Counted from the first letter of the stretch, positions 1-12,036 are shown. The stretch is DNA of 64,000 nucleotides from CAWDVR01 sp044869805 (GCA_044869805.1 JBIOXV010000068.1:32511-96510), one strand, 5' to 3'. Notes: generated by a model not told the origin, from the sequence alone. Program-made: numbers and translations.

Positions 1-2
1 AC

Positions 3-476
3 CCGCTGCTGATCGAGGGCAAGATCGCGATGGGCGAGTCGCACGTCGAGCTCGGCGGCCTGCGCCTCACCGAGATCAACCTCGACTTCGGCATGGGGGA
101 CCACAGCCTCTCCTTCAGCGAGCCCACCACCACGCCGCTCGAGCGCCTGGAGATCGACGCCTCGATGGGTGCCATGCGGCTCGACGACATCGGCAATGCC
201 AGTCCACGCCTCGGACGCTTCTCCCACTCCATGGGCGAGCTCGACCTCGACCTCTCGGGGGCCTGGCTGCGCGACGCCGAGATCGACGTGCGCTGCGGCA
301 TGGGCGAGTGCCGCCTGCGCACTCCCGACCGCGTCGGGGTGCGCATCGAGCGGGCGTCGATCGGCCTCGGCGAGAGCTCCACGCGCGGCGCCGACCGCGA
401 CCGCGAGCTGCCGCCGGGCGCGCCGACGCTCACTATTCGGGCCACTGGATCGATGGGCCAGCTCACCATCGACTGA
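3..476 (+). CDS. C-terminal part of a toast-rack / LiaF-like envelope protein (5' truncated by window edge)
   Basis: The frame is open from the first bases of the window, so the true start lies upstream. About 157 residues are visible. They form short repeating beta-type segments in which Gly-Met-Gly recurs (GMGDHSL, SMGAMRL, SMGELDL, GMGECRL, SMGQLTI). This periodic pattern is typical of the right-handed toast-rack (DUF2154/DUF4097-type) beta fold found in LiaF-like envelope-stress proteins and putative adhesins. No membrane segment is visible in this part. Two LiaF-like proteins are encoded at 27408-28740, so this may be a further member of the same group. The stop codon overlaps the left arm of a palindromic element (475-600). 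The fold assignment is by pattern only; the function is unknown. Confidence 0.6.
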   Translation, partial: PLLIEGKIAMGESHVELGGLRLTEINLDFGMGDHSLSFSEPTTTPLERLEIDASMGAMRLDDIGNASPRLGRFSHSMGELDLDLSGAWLRDAEIDVRCGMGECRLRTPDRVGVRIERASIGLGESSTRGADRDRELPPGAPTLTIRATGSMGQLTID

Positions 477-600
477 AACCGAGGCGAGCGGGCCGGCTGC
501 GTTGTCGCGGGTCCTCCCGACCATCCTCACGTACTGACGTGTACGCTCCGGTGGTCGGGTCCTCCCGCTCCTAGCAGCCGGCTCCCCTCGCCTCGGTTTC
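475..600 (+). repeat. Dispersed nested-hairpin element, copy A
   Basis: Outer inverted repeat GAAACCGAGGCGAG (475-488) pairs with CTCGCCTCGGTTTC (587-600). Inside it lies a second stem CCCGACCA / TGGTCGGG and an apical stem CGTAC / GTACG, with conserved GCGGGTCCTCCCG flanks. The same architecture recurs, in the opposite orientation, at 45436-45535 and 58160-58297. Outer and middle arms differ in sequence between copies but stay complementary. The element begins inside the stop codon of the upstream gene and ends 57 bp before the next start, so it could act as a terminator or mRNA 3' structure. Confidence 0.85.
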
Positions 601-657
601 CCCTCAGGCTCGAGCGCGCGCGATAGACTGGTCATGGTTTGGGGAGGGAGGGGGCCG

Positions 658-1728
658 ATGAGGATCGCGCAGATCTCGCCGCTCTACGAGGCCGTGCCGC
701 CGAAGCTCTACGGCGGCACCGAGCGGGTCGTCGCGCACCTGACGGACGCGCTCGTGGAGCTGGGCCACGACGTCACACTCTTCGCCAGCGCCGAGGCCAG
801 CACGCGGGCGCGCCTGATCGCGGTCCGCGAGCGGGCCATCCGGCTCGATCCCCAGCCGCTGCGGTGCGATCTCGCCGCCCACCTGGCGATGCTGTGTGAA
901 GTGCGGCGGCGCCAGGATGCCTTCGACCTCCTGCACTTCCACGTCGACCTCATCCACTTCCCGTTCTTCGAGGAGGTCGCCAGCCGCACGCTGACCACCC
1001 TGCACGGCCGGCTCGACCTCGCCGACTTGCCGAGCGCCTATCGCGACTGGCCGCAGTACCCGCTGGTTTCGATCTCGGACCGCCAGCGTGCCCCGCTGCC
1101 CGCCGCGCACTGGGCCGCGACCATCTACCACGGCCTGCCGGCGGACCTCTATCGCTTCTCGCCCGAGGCCGGTGGGGGCTATCTCGCGTTCCTCGGCAGG
1201 ATCTCGCCCGAGAAGCGGCCCGACCGCGCCATCGAGATCGCCTGCCGCACCGGCAAGCCGCTCAAGATCGCGGCCAAGGTGGACGCCGCGGACGCCGATT
1301 ACTTCCAGCGCGAGATCGAGCCGCTGCTCGCCGACCCACGAGTCGAGTTCCTGGGCGAGGTGGACGAGGCCGAGAAGGCGGCGTTCCTGGGCGGCGCTCT
1401 CGCGCTGCTCTTCCCCATCGACTGGCCGGAGCCTTTCGGCCTGGTGATGATCGAGGCCATGGCCTGCGGCACTCCGGTCGTCGCCTGGGATTGCGGGTCG
1501 GTGCCCGAGGTGATCGACGACGGCGTGACCGGCTTCATCGTGCATTCCGACGAGGAGGCGGTGGAAGCGGTGGGGCGGGTCGCCGAGATCGACCGCCGCG
1601 GAGTGCGGGAGGTGTTCGAGCGCCGTTTCACGGACACGGTGATGGCGGCGCACTACCTCGAGGTCTACCGGCGGCTGCTCGCCGGCGAAGGCGGCGAGCA
1701 GGACCCGGCCCGGGAGGTCGAGCCATGA
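658..1728 (+). CDS. Glycosyltransferase family 4 (GT-B fold)
   Basis: Protein of 356 aa. The N-terminus reads MRIAQISPLYEAVPPKLYGG, the usual opening of GT4-family retaining glycosyltransferases with a glycine loop after the first strand. The C-terminal half carries the nucleotide-sugar binding region: YLAFLGRISPEKRPD near residue 178, then EPFGLVMIEAMACGTPVVA near residue 260, whose first glutamate and the EAMACGTPV motif are the family hallmark. The ATG at 658 was chosen over an upstream ATG at 634 because a purine-rich GGGAGGGAGGGGG sits just before it. The last codons overlap the next gene (ATGA), so the two are translationally coupled. Pairing with a glycogen debranching enzyme suggests a role in alpha-glucan or trehalose-type sugar metabolism; donor and acceptor are not known. 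Confidence 0.85.
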   Translation: MRIAQISPLYEAVPPKLYGGTERVVAHLTDALVELGHDVTLFASAEASTRARLIAVRERAIRLDPQPLRCDLAAHLAMLCEVRRRQDAFDLLHFHVDLIHFPFFEEVASRTLTTLHGRLDLADLPSAYRDWPQYPLVSISDRQRAPLPAAHWAATIYHGLPADLYRFSPEAGGGYLAFLGRISPEKRPDRAIEIACRTGKPLKIAAKVDAADADYFQREIEPLLADPRVEFLGEVDEAEKAAFLGGALALLFPIDWPEPFGLVMIEAMACGTPVVAWDCGSVPEVIDDGVTGFIVHSDEEAVEAVGRVAEIDRRGVREVFERRFTDTVMAAHYLEVYRRLLAGEGGEQDPAREVEP

Positions 1729-3890
1729 CCCAGACGGCATCCGTCGAGCTCGCCCAGGGAGGCATCCCCGACCCGCTGACCGAAACCGCGAGCGCGCCGC
1801 GCCGGCTCTTCGCCCTGAAGCAGGGCGACACCTTCCTCGTCACCGACGGCTGTGGCGACATCCTGGGTGACACCGATGGCATGTTCCGCAATGACACGCG
1901 GGTGCTCTCCCGCTTCCGCGTCACGGTGGGCGGGCACCTGCCCTCGCTGCTCGGCGCCGCCATGAGCCAGGACAACGTGTTCTTCACCGCCAACGTCACC
2001 AACCGGCCGCTGCCCCTGCTCGGCGGGCAGCCGATGCCCGAGGGCGTGATCCACATAGAGCGCCGGCGCTTCCTGTGGCGCGAGAGCCTCTACGAGCGCA
2101 TCCGGCTGGTGAGCTACGCCGAGCGCGAGACCCACTTGCCCCTGGCGCTGGGATTCGCCGCCGATTTCCGCGACATGTTCGAGGTGCGCGGCCAGACGCG
2201 CGCCGCGCGCGGGAGCGTGGCGCTGCCGGAGGTGACGGAAGAGGGCGTGCTGCTGCGCTACCAGGGCCTGGACGGCGTCGAGCGCTCCTCGGCCATCGCC
2301 TTCTCCGTGAAGCCCGACCGGCTGACCGCGGACAGCGCCGACTTCACCGTCGTGCTCCCCCCTCGCGGGCGAGCCGAGCTCTACGTGGAAGTCGGGCCCG
2401 GCGCGCTCTCGCGGCCGACCCGCGAGCGTTTCCGGGCTGCCGGTGCGCTGGCGCGCGTGGCGATGCGCGGCACCCGCCGCCACGGCGCCGCGATGCGCAC
2501 CTCGGGACGGCTGTTCAACGACTGGATCGAGAAGTCGCGGGCGGACCTCGCGCTGCTCACCACCGAGCTGCCCACCGGGCCCTACCCTTACGCCGGCATC
2601 CCGTGGTTCTGCACGCCCTTCGGCCGCGACGCCATCATCACCGCGCTGCAGACCCTGTGGCTCAACCCGGGCCTGGCGCGCGGCGTGCTGCAGTTCCTGG
2701 CCCAGAGCCAGGCGCGCGAGGCGTCACCCTTCCAGGACTCGGCGCCCGGCAAGATCCTGCACGAGACCCGCAAGGGCGAGATGACGGCGGTCGGCGAGCT
2801 GCCGTTCGGCCGCTACTACGGTGGAGTGGACACCACGCCCCTCTTCGTCGTCCTCGCCGGCGCCTACGCCGCGCGCACCGCAGACCTCGCCTTCGTCGAC
2901 GAGCTGTGGCCGTCGCTCGAGGCGGCGATGGCCTGGATCGAGGGCGACGGGGACTCGAACGGCGACGGCCTGATCGACTATGTGCGCGGCGCGGAGCGAG
3001 GGCTCACCAACCAGGGCTGGAAGGACAGCGTCGATTCGATCTTCCACGCCGACGGGGAGCCGCCGCGCGGGCCGGTGGCCCTGGTCGAGGTGCAGGGTTA
3101 CGTGTACGCCGCGCTCGCCGCCATGGCGGACCTGGCCGAGCGCCGCGGCGAGCTCGAGGTGGCGGTCCACTGGCGGCAGCGGGCCGAGTGGCTGCGCGCC
3201 GAGGTCGAGGCCCGCTTCTGGATGGACGACCTCGGCTTCTACGCCATCGCGCTCGACGGCGACGACCGCTTGTGCCGGGTGCGCGCCTCCAACGCCGGCC
3301 ACCTCCTCTACGTCGGGCTGCCGCTGCCGGAGCGCGCGGCGCGGGTCGTCGAGCAACTGCTGGACTCGCCGTTCAGCTCCGGCTGGGGCATCCGCACGCT
3401 GCCGCGGGGCGAGACCCGCTTCAACCCGATGTCCTACCACAACGGCTCGGTGTGGCCGCACGACACGGCGCTGTGCGCCGCCGGCCTGGCCCGCTACGGC
3501 GAGCGCAAGGGCGTGGTGCGCCTGCTCGCCGCCACCTTCGAGGCCGCCGCCCACTTCGAGATGCGGCTGCCCGAGCTGTTCTGCGGCTTTCACCGCGCGC
3601 CCGGCGAGCCGCCGATCGCCTACCCGGTCGCTTGCCTGCCGCAGGCCTGGTCGTCGGGGGCGGTGTTCATGATCCTCCAGTCCTGCCTCGGGCTCACGAT
3701 CGATGGCTGGAAGCGGGAGATCCACATCGACCGGCCGGAGCTGCCGGTGGGCATCGACCGCCTGACCCTCCACGGCTTGAGCGTCGGCGAGGCCTCGGTC
3801 GACGTCGCCTTCGAGCGCGTCGGCCAGCGGGTGGTGGCCTTCCCGGCGGGGCGCGAGGCGGCCGCGGTGCCGGTGCTCACCCGCGTCTAG
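1725..3890 (+). CDS. Amylo-alpha-1,6-glucosidase (glycogen debranching enzyme)
   Basis: 721 aa, starting at the ATG inside the ATGA overlap with the preceding glycosyltransferase gene. The N-terminal part (about residues 20-240) matches the GDE_N_bis-type domain: FALKQGDTFLVTDGCGDILG, then MFRNDTRVLSRF. The C-terminal (alpha/alpha)6-barrel (about 270-700) has the expected GIPWFCTPFGRDAIITALQ, the acidic segment GDGDSNGDGLIDY, NQGWKDSVDSIFHADG, and SYHNGSVWPHDTAL. These residues belong to debranching enzymes that hydrolyse alpha-1,6-linked glucose at branch points. No signal peptide is seen, so it is probably cytoplasmic. Length and domain order are normal for bacterial proteins of this type. 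The family call is strong; whether the natural substrate is glycogen or another glucan is inferred. Confidence 0.88.
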   Translation: MTQTASVELAQGGIPDPLTETASAPRRLFALKQGDTFLVTDGCGDILGDTDGMFRNDTRVLSRFRVTVGGHLPSLLGAAMSQDNVFFTANVTNRPLPLLGGQPMPEGVIHIERRRFLWRESLYERIRLVSYAERETHLPLALGFAADFRDMFEVRGQTRAARGSVALPEVTEEGVLLRYQGLDGVERSSAIAFSVKPDRLTADSADFTVVLPPRGRAELYVEVGPGALSRPTRERFRAAGALARVAMRGTRRHGAAMRTSGRLFNDWIEKSRADLALLTTELPTGPYPYAGIPWFCTPFGRDAIITALQTLWLNPGLARGVLQFLAQSQAREASPFQDSAPGKILHETRKGEMTAVGELPFGRYYGGVDTTPLFVVLAGAYAARTADLAFVDELWPSLEAAMAWIEGDGDSNGDGLIDYVRGAERGLTNQGWKDSVDSIFHADGEPPRGPVALVEVQGYVYAALAAMADLAERRGELEVAVHWRQRAEWLRAEVEARFWMDDLGFYAIALDGDDRLCRVRASNAGHLLYVGLPLPERAARVVEQLLDSPFSSGWGIRTLPRGETRFNPMSYHNGSVWPHDTALCAAGLARYGERKGVVRLLAATFEAAAHFEMRLPELFCGFHRAPGEPPIAYPVACLPQAWSSGAVFMILQSCLGLTIDGWKREIHIDRPELPVGIDRLTLHGLSVGEASVDVAFERVGQRVVAFPAGREAAAVPVLTRV

Positions 3891-3908
3891 CGCCGCCGGC
3901 GCGCCTGC

Positions 3909-4202
3909 TCACTGCACCTCGAGCTCGACGCCGCCCACCAGCCCTGCGGCAAGGTTGTAGAGCGCGCTCATGATCAGCCCGCCGATGAGCCCGATCACCC
4001 CGTAGAAGATCGGCATGACGATGATCGCCCCCACGCCGAAGAGCACGCCGAAGATCGCCTCCTGCTCGCCGCTCGCCATGCCGATCGCCGAGCCGAGCAG
4101 GGTGAAGAGGGTAAAGATGCCGCCGATGATGAGGCCCAGCCCTGCGTAGAGAATCCCCATCAGCTTGGCCAGGGAGAGCACGCCGATCCGCTTCACCGTC
4201 AT
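3909..4202 (-). CDS. Small conserved integral membrane protein
   Basis: 97 aa, starting at the ATG at 4202, preceded by the ribosome-binding sequence GAGAAAGGAAC. The ORF extends 13 codons further upstream, but those lack a good RBS. The sequence opens MTVKRIGVLSLAKLMGILYAG and has two long glycine-rich hydrophobic helices (about 12-40 and 50-90) with FGVLFGVGAIIVMPIFYG and GGLIMSALYNLAAGLVGG between and after them. The pattern matches a widespread group of small uncharacterised membrane proteins. It converges with the debranching enzyme gene and is transcribed away from the FKBP gene. Function unknown. Confidence 0.65.
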   Translation of the reverse strand: MTVKRIGVLSLAKLMGILYAGLGLIIGGIFTLFTLLGSAIGMASGEQEAIFGVLFGVGAIIVMPIFYGVIGLIGGLIMSALYNLAAGLVGGVELEVQ

Positions 4203-4439
4203 GGCAGGTTCCTTTCTCGGACCTGGCCGCTCGTGGTGCACCGCGCGGGGCCGTCCGACTCGACATTCTGAGGATTGAGAAGGTCGCAGTCGAGCCTACT
4301 ACGGCGCCCGAGCCAACGGCATTCCACGGACCGGGCAAGGCACTTGCAGGCACCCGCCGGACCTGCGTGGCGTCCGGCTCGACAGCCGCCGAGGCCGTCT
4401 GCTAGGGTCGGCGCCTCGTTTCAACGGAAAGGAGCTTTC

Positions 4440-5165
4440 ATGCGTTCCTCGCGTTTGTTCTCGGCCTTGTTTCTCTTCCTGGCGCTCTCGGCTTGCGCCA
4501 ACAAGGCCTCTTCGCAGCCCGTGGCGCTCGACACCGAAGACCAGAAGACCCTCTACGCGCTCGGGCTGGCGATCGCTCAGAACCTCGGTCAGTTCGATCT
4601 CTCCGAGGCCGAGCTGGCGACCGTGCAGGCGGGCCTGGCGGACGGCGTCCTGAAGCGTACCGCCAAGGTCGATATGCAGCAGTACGGCCCCAAGCTCGGC
4701 GCCCTGGCGCAAGCGCGGGCAACCGCTCTGGCCGAGAAGGAAAAGACGGCGTCGGCGGAGTTCCTGGCACAGAAGGCGGCCGAGGCCGGCGCCGTGAAGA
4801 CCGACTCCGGCCTCATCTACACCGAGATCACCCCCGGCACCGGCGAGAGCCCGAAAGCCACCGACAACGTCTCCGTGCACTACAAGGGCACGCTGCGCGA
4901 CGGCACGGAGTTCGACAGCTCGATTAGCCGCGGCCAGCCGGCCAACTTCCGCCTGAACCAGGTGATTGCCTGCTGGACCGAGGGGGTGCAGAAGATGAAG
5001 CTGGGCGGCAAGAGCCGCCTGGTGTGTCCCTCCGCGATCGCCTACGGCGACCGCGGCGCGCCGCCCAAGATCCCGGGCGGTGCCACGCTGGTCTTCGAGG
5101 TCGAGCTGCTCAAGATCGAGCCCGCGACCGACCCGGCCCCGGCGCCCCCACCCCAGCAGCAGTAG
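4440..5165 (+). CDS. FKBP-type peptidyl-prolyl cis-trans isomerase, lipoprotein
   Basis: 241 aa. The start at 4440 has a strong RBS (GGAAAGGAGC). Residues 1-19 are a lipoprotein signal peptide with the lipobox LSAC, so Cys19 is probably lipidated and the protein faces the periplasm. Residues about 25-140 form the FKBP N-terminal dimerisation-type domain (EDQKTLYALGLAIAQNL). Residues about 150-230 form the FKBP catalytic domain with DNVSVHYKGTLRDGTEFDSS, RGQPANFRLNQVIACWTEG and AIAYGDRGAPPKIPGGATLVFEVELL. The expected role is proline isomerisation during folding of exported proteins, like FkpA/Mip. The C-terminus is a short Pro-rich tail. A strong hairpin follows the stop. Confidence 0.92.
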   Translation: MRSSRLFSALFLFLALSACANKASSQPVALDTEDQKTLYALGLAIAQNLGQFDLSEAELATVQAGLADGVLKRTAKVDMQQYGPKLGALAQARATALAEKEKTASAEFLAQKAAEAGAVKTDSGLIYTEITPGTGESPKATDNVSVHYKGTLRDGTEFDSSISRGQPANFRLNQVIACWTEGVQKMKLGGKSRLVCPSAIAYGDRGAPPKIPGGATLVFEVELLKIEPATDPAPAPPPQQQ

Positions 5166-5184
5166 CAGCCTTGTCGCGACGCTT

Positions 5185-5216
5185 CGATTCGGCCCGGCGC
5201 AAGCCGGGCCGAATCG
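5185..5216 (+). terminator. Hairpin terminator after the FKBP gene
   Basis: A perfect 14-bp stem (5185-5198 with 5203-5216) closes on a GCAA tetraloop and is followed by TTTC. It starts 19 bp after the FKBP stop and lies between convergent genes, so it may terminate both strands. The T-run is short, so full intrinsic termination is an inference. Confidence 0.7.
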
Positions 5217-5218
5217 TT

Positions 5219-5907
5219 TCAGATCACTCGGCTGAGCCAGTGCAGGATATTCAGCACGAGCTGCCGGTTGTCGCAGTCGTCGCGCGCCATGCCGAGCTGG
5301 TAAATGACTCCGGGGCGGGCGAAGGTCTGCGACGAGAGGGCAGCGGCCTCGCCCATCACCACCACTCGGCCTTTGCCGTGCTCCACGGCCACGCCCTGGG
5401 CGAGGCCAGCCACGCTCGTGAAGTCGTCGTCCGCCGAGCGGCGGTAGGGGTACTCGCGGGCCACCTCCGAGAGCTTCAGCAGCGCCGTCGAGCCCGGCGG
5501 CGGCACCAGCGTCTGGCCGGTGTAGGTGATCACCCTGTCGACGGCTTCGCTGGCGTCGCGGCCGCGGGTGATCGGATGGTCGGCGAGCAGCCCGTCCCGG
5601 CGCGAGAACACCAGGGAGGCCGAGTTGCCGAACACCTCGTCGTGGTGCTCCAGGTCCTCGGTGTAGCGGTTGGTCATCCCCTCCCGGTCTTGTGGACGTT
5701 CCAGTGCGCCTCGTCGAACAGCAGGCGGGGGTGGCGGCCGGTGTAGGCCGGCCGCGCCACCGAGGCGTCGAACAGCGGGTCGCCGTGCTGCCGCGGCCAC
5801 TGCAGCCAGACGACGATCGAGAGCGTGACCAGGCCGACCAGGGCGCAACCGGCGCGGCGCGACAGGAGCTCGGGCCTGGCGTGGGCCTCCGCCGGCGAGG
5901 CAAGCAA
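5219..5907 (-). pseudogene. Decayed DUF4350-like membrane-anchored protein with internal deletion
   Basis: Two reading frames together look like one damaged gene. The upstream frame (5907-5674) has a membrane segment (ALVGLVTLSIVVWLQW) then PRLLFDEAHWNVHKTGRG, which resembles the start of DUF4350-like proteins (DEAHNNFH type). The downstream frame (from ATG 5679 to 5219) carries the family's C-terminal half: DHPITRGRDASEAVDRVITY, TGQTL, GKGRVVVMGEAAALSSQ and LVLNILHWLSR. The roughly 100-residue middle portion normally between these parts, containing the ADHxPFPG-like segment, is absent, and the junction is out of frame. The two pieces now meet in an ATGA overlap, so separate expression of the C-terminal half cannot be excluded. 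The family comparison is from memory. Confidence 0.6.
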
Positions 5908-5938
5908 CGCCCGTGCCGTGGGCGCGCGGCCCGCGGGC

Positions 5939-6394
5939 CTACTCCGTGCTCACCGGCTGGGGCGCGCTGGCGAGCGCGGCTTTGAGCGTGTGCCAGGCGA
6001 GGGTGGCGCACTTGACGCGCACCGGGTACTCGCGCACGCCGGAGAAGGCGGCGAGCTTGCCGAGCGCGAGGCCCGGCTCGGCGGGGCGGGAGGGATCGCC
6101 GGTCAAGAGCTCGTGGAAGTCGCGGAACAGCGCTTCGACCTCCGGCAGGCTCTTGCCCTTGACCGCCTCGGTCATCAGCGAGGCCGAGGCGGTGGAGATG
6201 GCGCAGCCGGCGCCCTGGAACGAGAGGTCCCGGATGCGGTCGTCCTCGACCGCGAGGAACACCGTCACCTTGTCGCCACACAGCGGGTTGTCGCCCCGCG
6301 CCGTGCGGTTGGCCGACGGCAGCGGCCCGAAGTTCCGAGGCCGCTTGTTGTGGTCGAGGATGATCTCCTGGTAGAGCGCGGTCAGGTCGTTCAT
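5939..6394 (-). CDS. sufU: SufU-type iron-sulfur cluster scaffold / sulfurtransfer protein
   Basis: 151 aa. Conserved ligands are visible: Cys39 and Asp41 in NPLCGDK, Cys64 in GAGCAISTAS, and Cys129 in VRVKCATLAW. This Cys/Asp/Cys/Cys set is the zinc or cluster binding site of SufU proteins, which accept sulfur from SufS. The extra ~20 residues between Cys64 and Cys129 (TGDPSRPAEPG region) separate SufU from IscU and match here. The start ATG overlaps the stop of sufS (ATGA), so it is the last gene of the translationally coupled SUF operon. The protein is cytoplasmic. Confidence 0.93.
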   Translation of the reverse strand: MNDLTALYQEIILDHNKRPRNFGPLPSANRTARGDNPLCGDKVTVFLAVEDDRIRDLSFQGAGCAISTASASLMTEAVKGKSLPEVEALFRDFHELLTGDPSRPAEPGLALGKLAAFSGVREYPVRVKCATLAWHTLKAALASAPQPVSTE

Positions 6395-7668
6395 CGGCCG
6401 AATGTCTCTCTCACTCGCTCCAGACCCGCCGCCAGCGCGTCCACCTCGGCGAAGGTGTTGTAGAACGCGAACGAGGCCCGCACCGTGGCCGGCACCCCGA
6501 GGCGCTCCATGAGCGGCTGCGCGCAGTGGTGGCCGGCGCGCACGGCGATGCCCTCGTGGTCCAGGATGGTGCCCACGTCGTGGGGATGGACGCCGTCCAT
6601 CACGAACGACACCACGCTCGCCTTCTCGTCGGCGGTGCCGAGGATCGTCAAGCCGGGGATCTCCTCCAGCCGTTCGGTGACCCGCTCGAGGAGCGCGATC
6701 TCGTGCGCCGCCGTGGCCTCGCGGCCTTGCGCTTGCACGTACTCGAGCGCCGCTCCCAGCCCGATCGCCCCGGCGATGTCCGGGGTGCCGGCCTCGAAGC
6801 GGGCCGGCGGGTCGGCGTAGGTGGTGCCCGCGAAGCTCACCTCGTGGATCATGCTGCCGCCGCCCTGATAGGGCGGCATGGCGGCCAGCAGCTCGCGCCG
6901 GCCGTAGAGGGCGCCGATGCCGGTGGGGCCGAAGACCTTGTGGCCGGAAAAGCAGTAGAAGTCGCAGCCCAGTGCCTCGACGTCCACCGGCAGGTGGGGC
7001 ACGCCCTGGGCGCCGTCGATCACCACCGGCACGCCGAGCGAGTGCGCCAGCGCGGTCATCTCCGCCACCGGGTTGATGGTACCGAGGGCGTTCGAGACGT
7101 GGGCGAAGGCGGCGAGCGCCACGCCGTCGGCGAGCAGCCGCGCGTACTCCTCGAGGATGACCTGGCCGCGGTCGTCGATCGGCGCCACCAGCAGCCGGCC
7201 GCCCAGCTCCTCGACCAGGAGCTGCCAGGGCACGATGTTCGAGTGGTGCTCGAAGGCGGTCACCAGGATGGCGTCGCCGTGCTGGCCGGCGCGCAGGCGC
7301 GCCCTGCCGAAGGTCTGCGCCACCAGGTTGACGGCCTCGGTGGTGCCGCGCACGAAGACGATCTCCTCGTCCGCGGCGGCGTTGACGAACCGCCGCACCG
7401 TGGAGCGCGCCCGCTCGTAGGAGGCCGAGGCCCTGGCCGCCAGCCGGTAGACGCCGCGGTGCACGTTCGAGCACTCCTCGAGGTAGTGGCGTTCGACCGC
7501 GTCGAGCACGGCGCGCGGCTTCTGCGTGGTGGCGGTGTTGTCGAGGTAGACCAACGGCTTGCCACCGAGCGACTGCGCCAGCGCCGGAAAATCGCGCCGC
7601 ACCCGCTCGACGTCGAAGGGAGCCACCCGCGGCTCGGAAGCATCCAGGACTGGCGCGGCGATGGTCAT
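6391..7668 (-). CDS. sufS: Cysteine desulfurase SufS
   Basis: 425 aa. A PLP-dependent class V aminotransferase fold that releases sulfur from cysteine as an enzyme-bound persulfide for Fe-S cluster assembly. The PLP lysine is Lys244 in CFSGHKVFGPTG, the cofactor Asp is in VVIDGAQG near residue 218, and the active-site cysteine is Cys382 in RAGHHCAQPL, the context typical of group II (SufS) enzymes. LDNTATTQKP near residue 42 is also characteristic. The ATG at 7668 has AGGAGCTCCGAG upstream. It follows sufD by 11 bp and overlaps sufU, consistent with one polycistronic message. Confidence 0.95.
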   Translation of the reverse strand: MTIAAPVLDASEPRVAPFDVERVRRDFPALAQSLGGKPLVYLDNTATTQKPRAVLDAVERHYLEECSNVHRGVYRLAARASASYERARSTVRRFVNAAADEEIVFVRGTTEAVNLVAQTFGRARLRAGQHGDAILVTAFEHHSNIVPWQLLVEELGGRLLVAPIDDRGQVILEEYARLLADGVALAAFAHVSNALGTINPVAEMTALAHSLGVPVVIDGAQGVPHLPVDVEALGCDFYCFSGHKVFGPTGIGALYGRRELLAAMPPYQGGGSMIHEVSFAGTTYADPPARFEAGTPDIAGAIGLGAALEYVQAQGREATAAHEIALLERVTERLEEIPGLTILGTADEKASVVSFVMDGVHPHDVGTILDHEGIAVRAGHHCAQPLMERLGVPATVRASFAFYNTFAEVDALAAGLERVRETFGR

Positions 7669-7679
7669 CTCGGAGCTCC

Positions 7680-9808
<2,129 letters not shown>

Positions 9809-9871
9809 CACTCTCAGTCTCTCGTAAGAAAAGTGGCTCTCGTTGGTTCGTCCAGCTCCCGCATCCCCCGC

Positions 9872-11326
<1,455 letters not shown>

Positions 11327-11380
11327 GGGTCTTACCTCGATTCGAAGGACTTGCTGGATCCCGCGGCGTGGCGGAGTCGA

Positions 11381-11836
11381 TCAGCTCGCGGCGCGATGGC
11401 CGCCCAGGGTGACGAGCTGGGCCGGGCCCGCGCTCGAATGCCCCATCTCGGCCAGGGTGATGCCGGCGAGCGCCTCCGAGATGGCCTTGTTGATGCGCCG
11501 CCAGTTGCGCGACACGGGGCAGAACGGCTCCGTGCTGCACAGCCCCGGAGCGAGGTCGCTGCACTCGGTCATGGCGATCGGCCCTTCCAGGGCCTCGAGG
11601 ATCTCCACCACCGAAACCTCGGACGCCGGCCGCGCCAGCCCGTAGCCGCCGTGCACGCCGCGGTGCGACGCCAGGAGCCCGGCGCGGGTCAGCCGCTTCA
11701 GGATCTTGCTCACCATGGGCAGCGGCAGATGGGCCTCGGCCGCCAGCTCCGGCGCGGCGAAGGGCCGCTGCGGGTGAGCGGCGAGCTGGCTCATGAGCAC
11801 GATGCCGTAGTCGGTGAGCTTGGTGATGCGGATCAT
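11381..11836 (-). CDS. Rrf2-family Fe-S-responsive regulator of the SUF operon
   Basis: 151 aa winged-helix protein. MIRITKLTDYGIVLMSQLA is the typical Rrf2 N-terminus, followed by the recognition helix region PLPMVSKILKRLTRAGLLAS and the wing GVHGGYGLARP. Three cysteines, Cys92, Cys100 and Cys106 (C-X7-C-X5-C), are placed where IscR-like proteins ligate a 2Fe-2S cluster, so the protein probably senses Fe-S status. It is closest in pattern to the SUF-system regulator group. As the first gene of the operon it probably also regulates its own promoter, which has TTGACC and TACTCT boxes just upstream. Confidence 0.9.
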   Translation of the reverse strand: MIRITKLTDYGIVLMSQLAAHPQRPFAAPELAAEAHLPLPMVSKILKRLTRAGLLASHRGVHGGYGLARPASEVSVVEILEALEGPIAMTECSDLAPGLCSTEPFCPVSRNWRRINKAISEALAGITLAEMGHSSAGPAQLVTLGGHRAAS

Positions 11837-11873
11837 CGGCGCCCTCTCTACCGGAAACCCTCTCGGACCGGAA

Positions 11874-11903
11874 AGAGTACCAGACCGGTACGGATTTGGT
11901 CAA
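11874..11903 (-). promoter_or_regulatory. Promoter of the SUF operon
   Basis: On the minus strand, TTGACC (11903-11898) and TACTCT (11879-11874) are separated by 18 bp, about 37 bp before the regulator's start codon. The spacer contains the dyad TACCGGTCTGGTA, and the downstream side carries CCGGTCCGAGAGGGTTTCCGG, both possible Rrf2 contact sites. Sigma-70-type assignment is from sequence only. Confidence 0.6.
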
Positions 11904-11977
11904 CGTGGCCTGGAGCCGCGCGAATTCCCCCATTCAGGTGAACAACTCAGGTGAGCAACCGCCACCTCGCCTGGTGT

Positions 11978-12036
11978 GTAGGGGCAGGCTTTGTGCCTGC
12001 CCTCCGGCTGGGCGGCCACCAGGGCCGTCCCAACTA
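11978..12036 (+). repeat. GTAGGGGC palindromic repeat, copy 1
   Basis: About 59 bp framed by GTAGGGGCAG and a degenerate right end (GTCCCAACTAC). It holds one hairpin with a GGGCAGGC / GCCTGCCC stem and another with GGCGGCCA / AGGGCCGTC. It matches copies at 42432-42503 and 51293-51354. The last bases supply the stop codon of the AI-2E-type transporter gene. Its intergenic, hairpin-forming nature fits a REP-like element. Confidence 0.75.

Noticed and set aside
604..1740. 378-aa minus-strand ORF over the glycosyltransferase gene
   Set aside because: Shadow frame of a high-GC gene: biased to Arg, Gly, Ala and His, with no family motif; the opposite strand has clear GT4 motifs.
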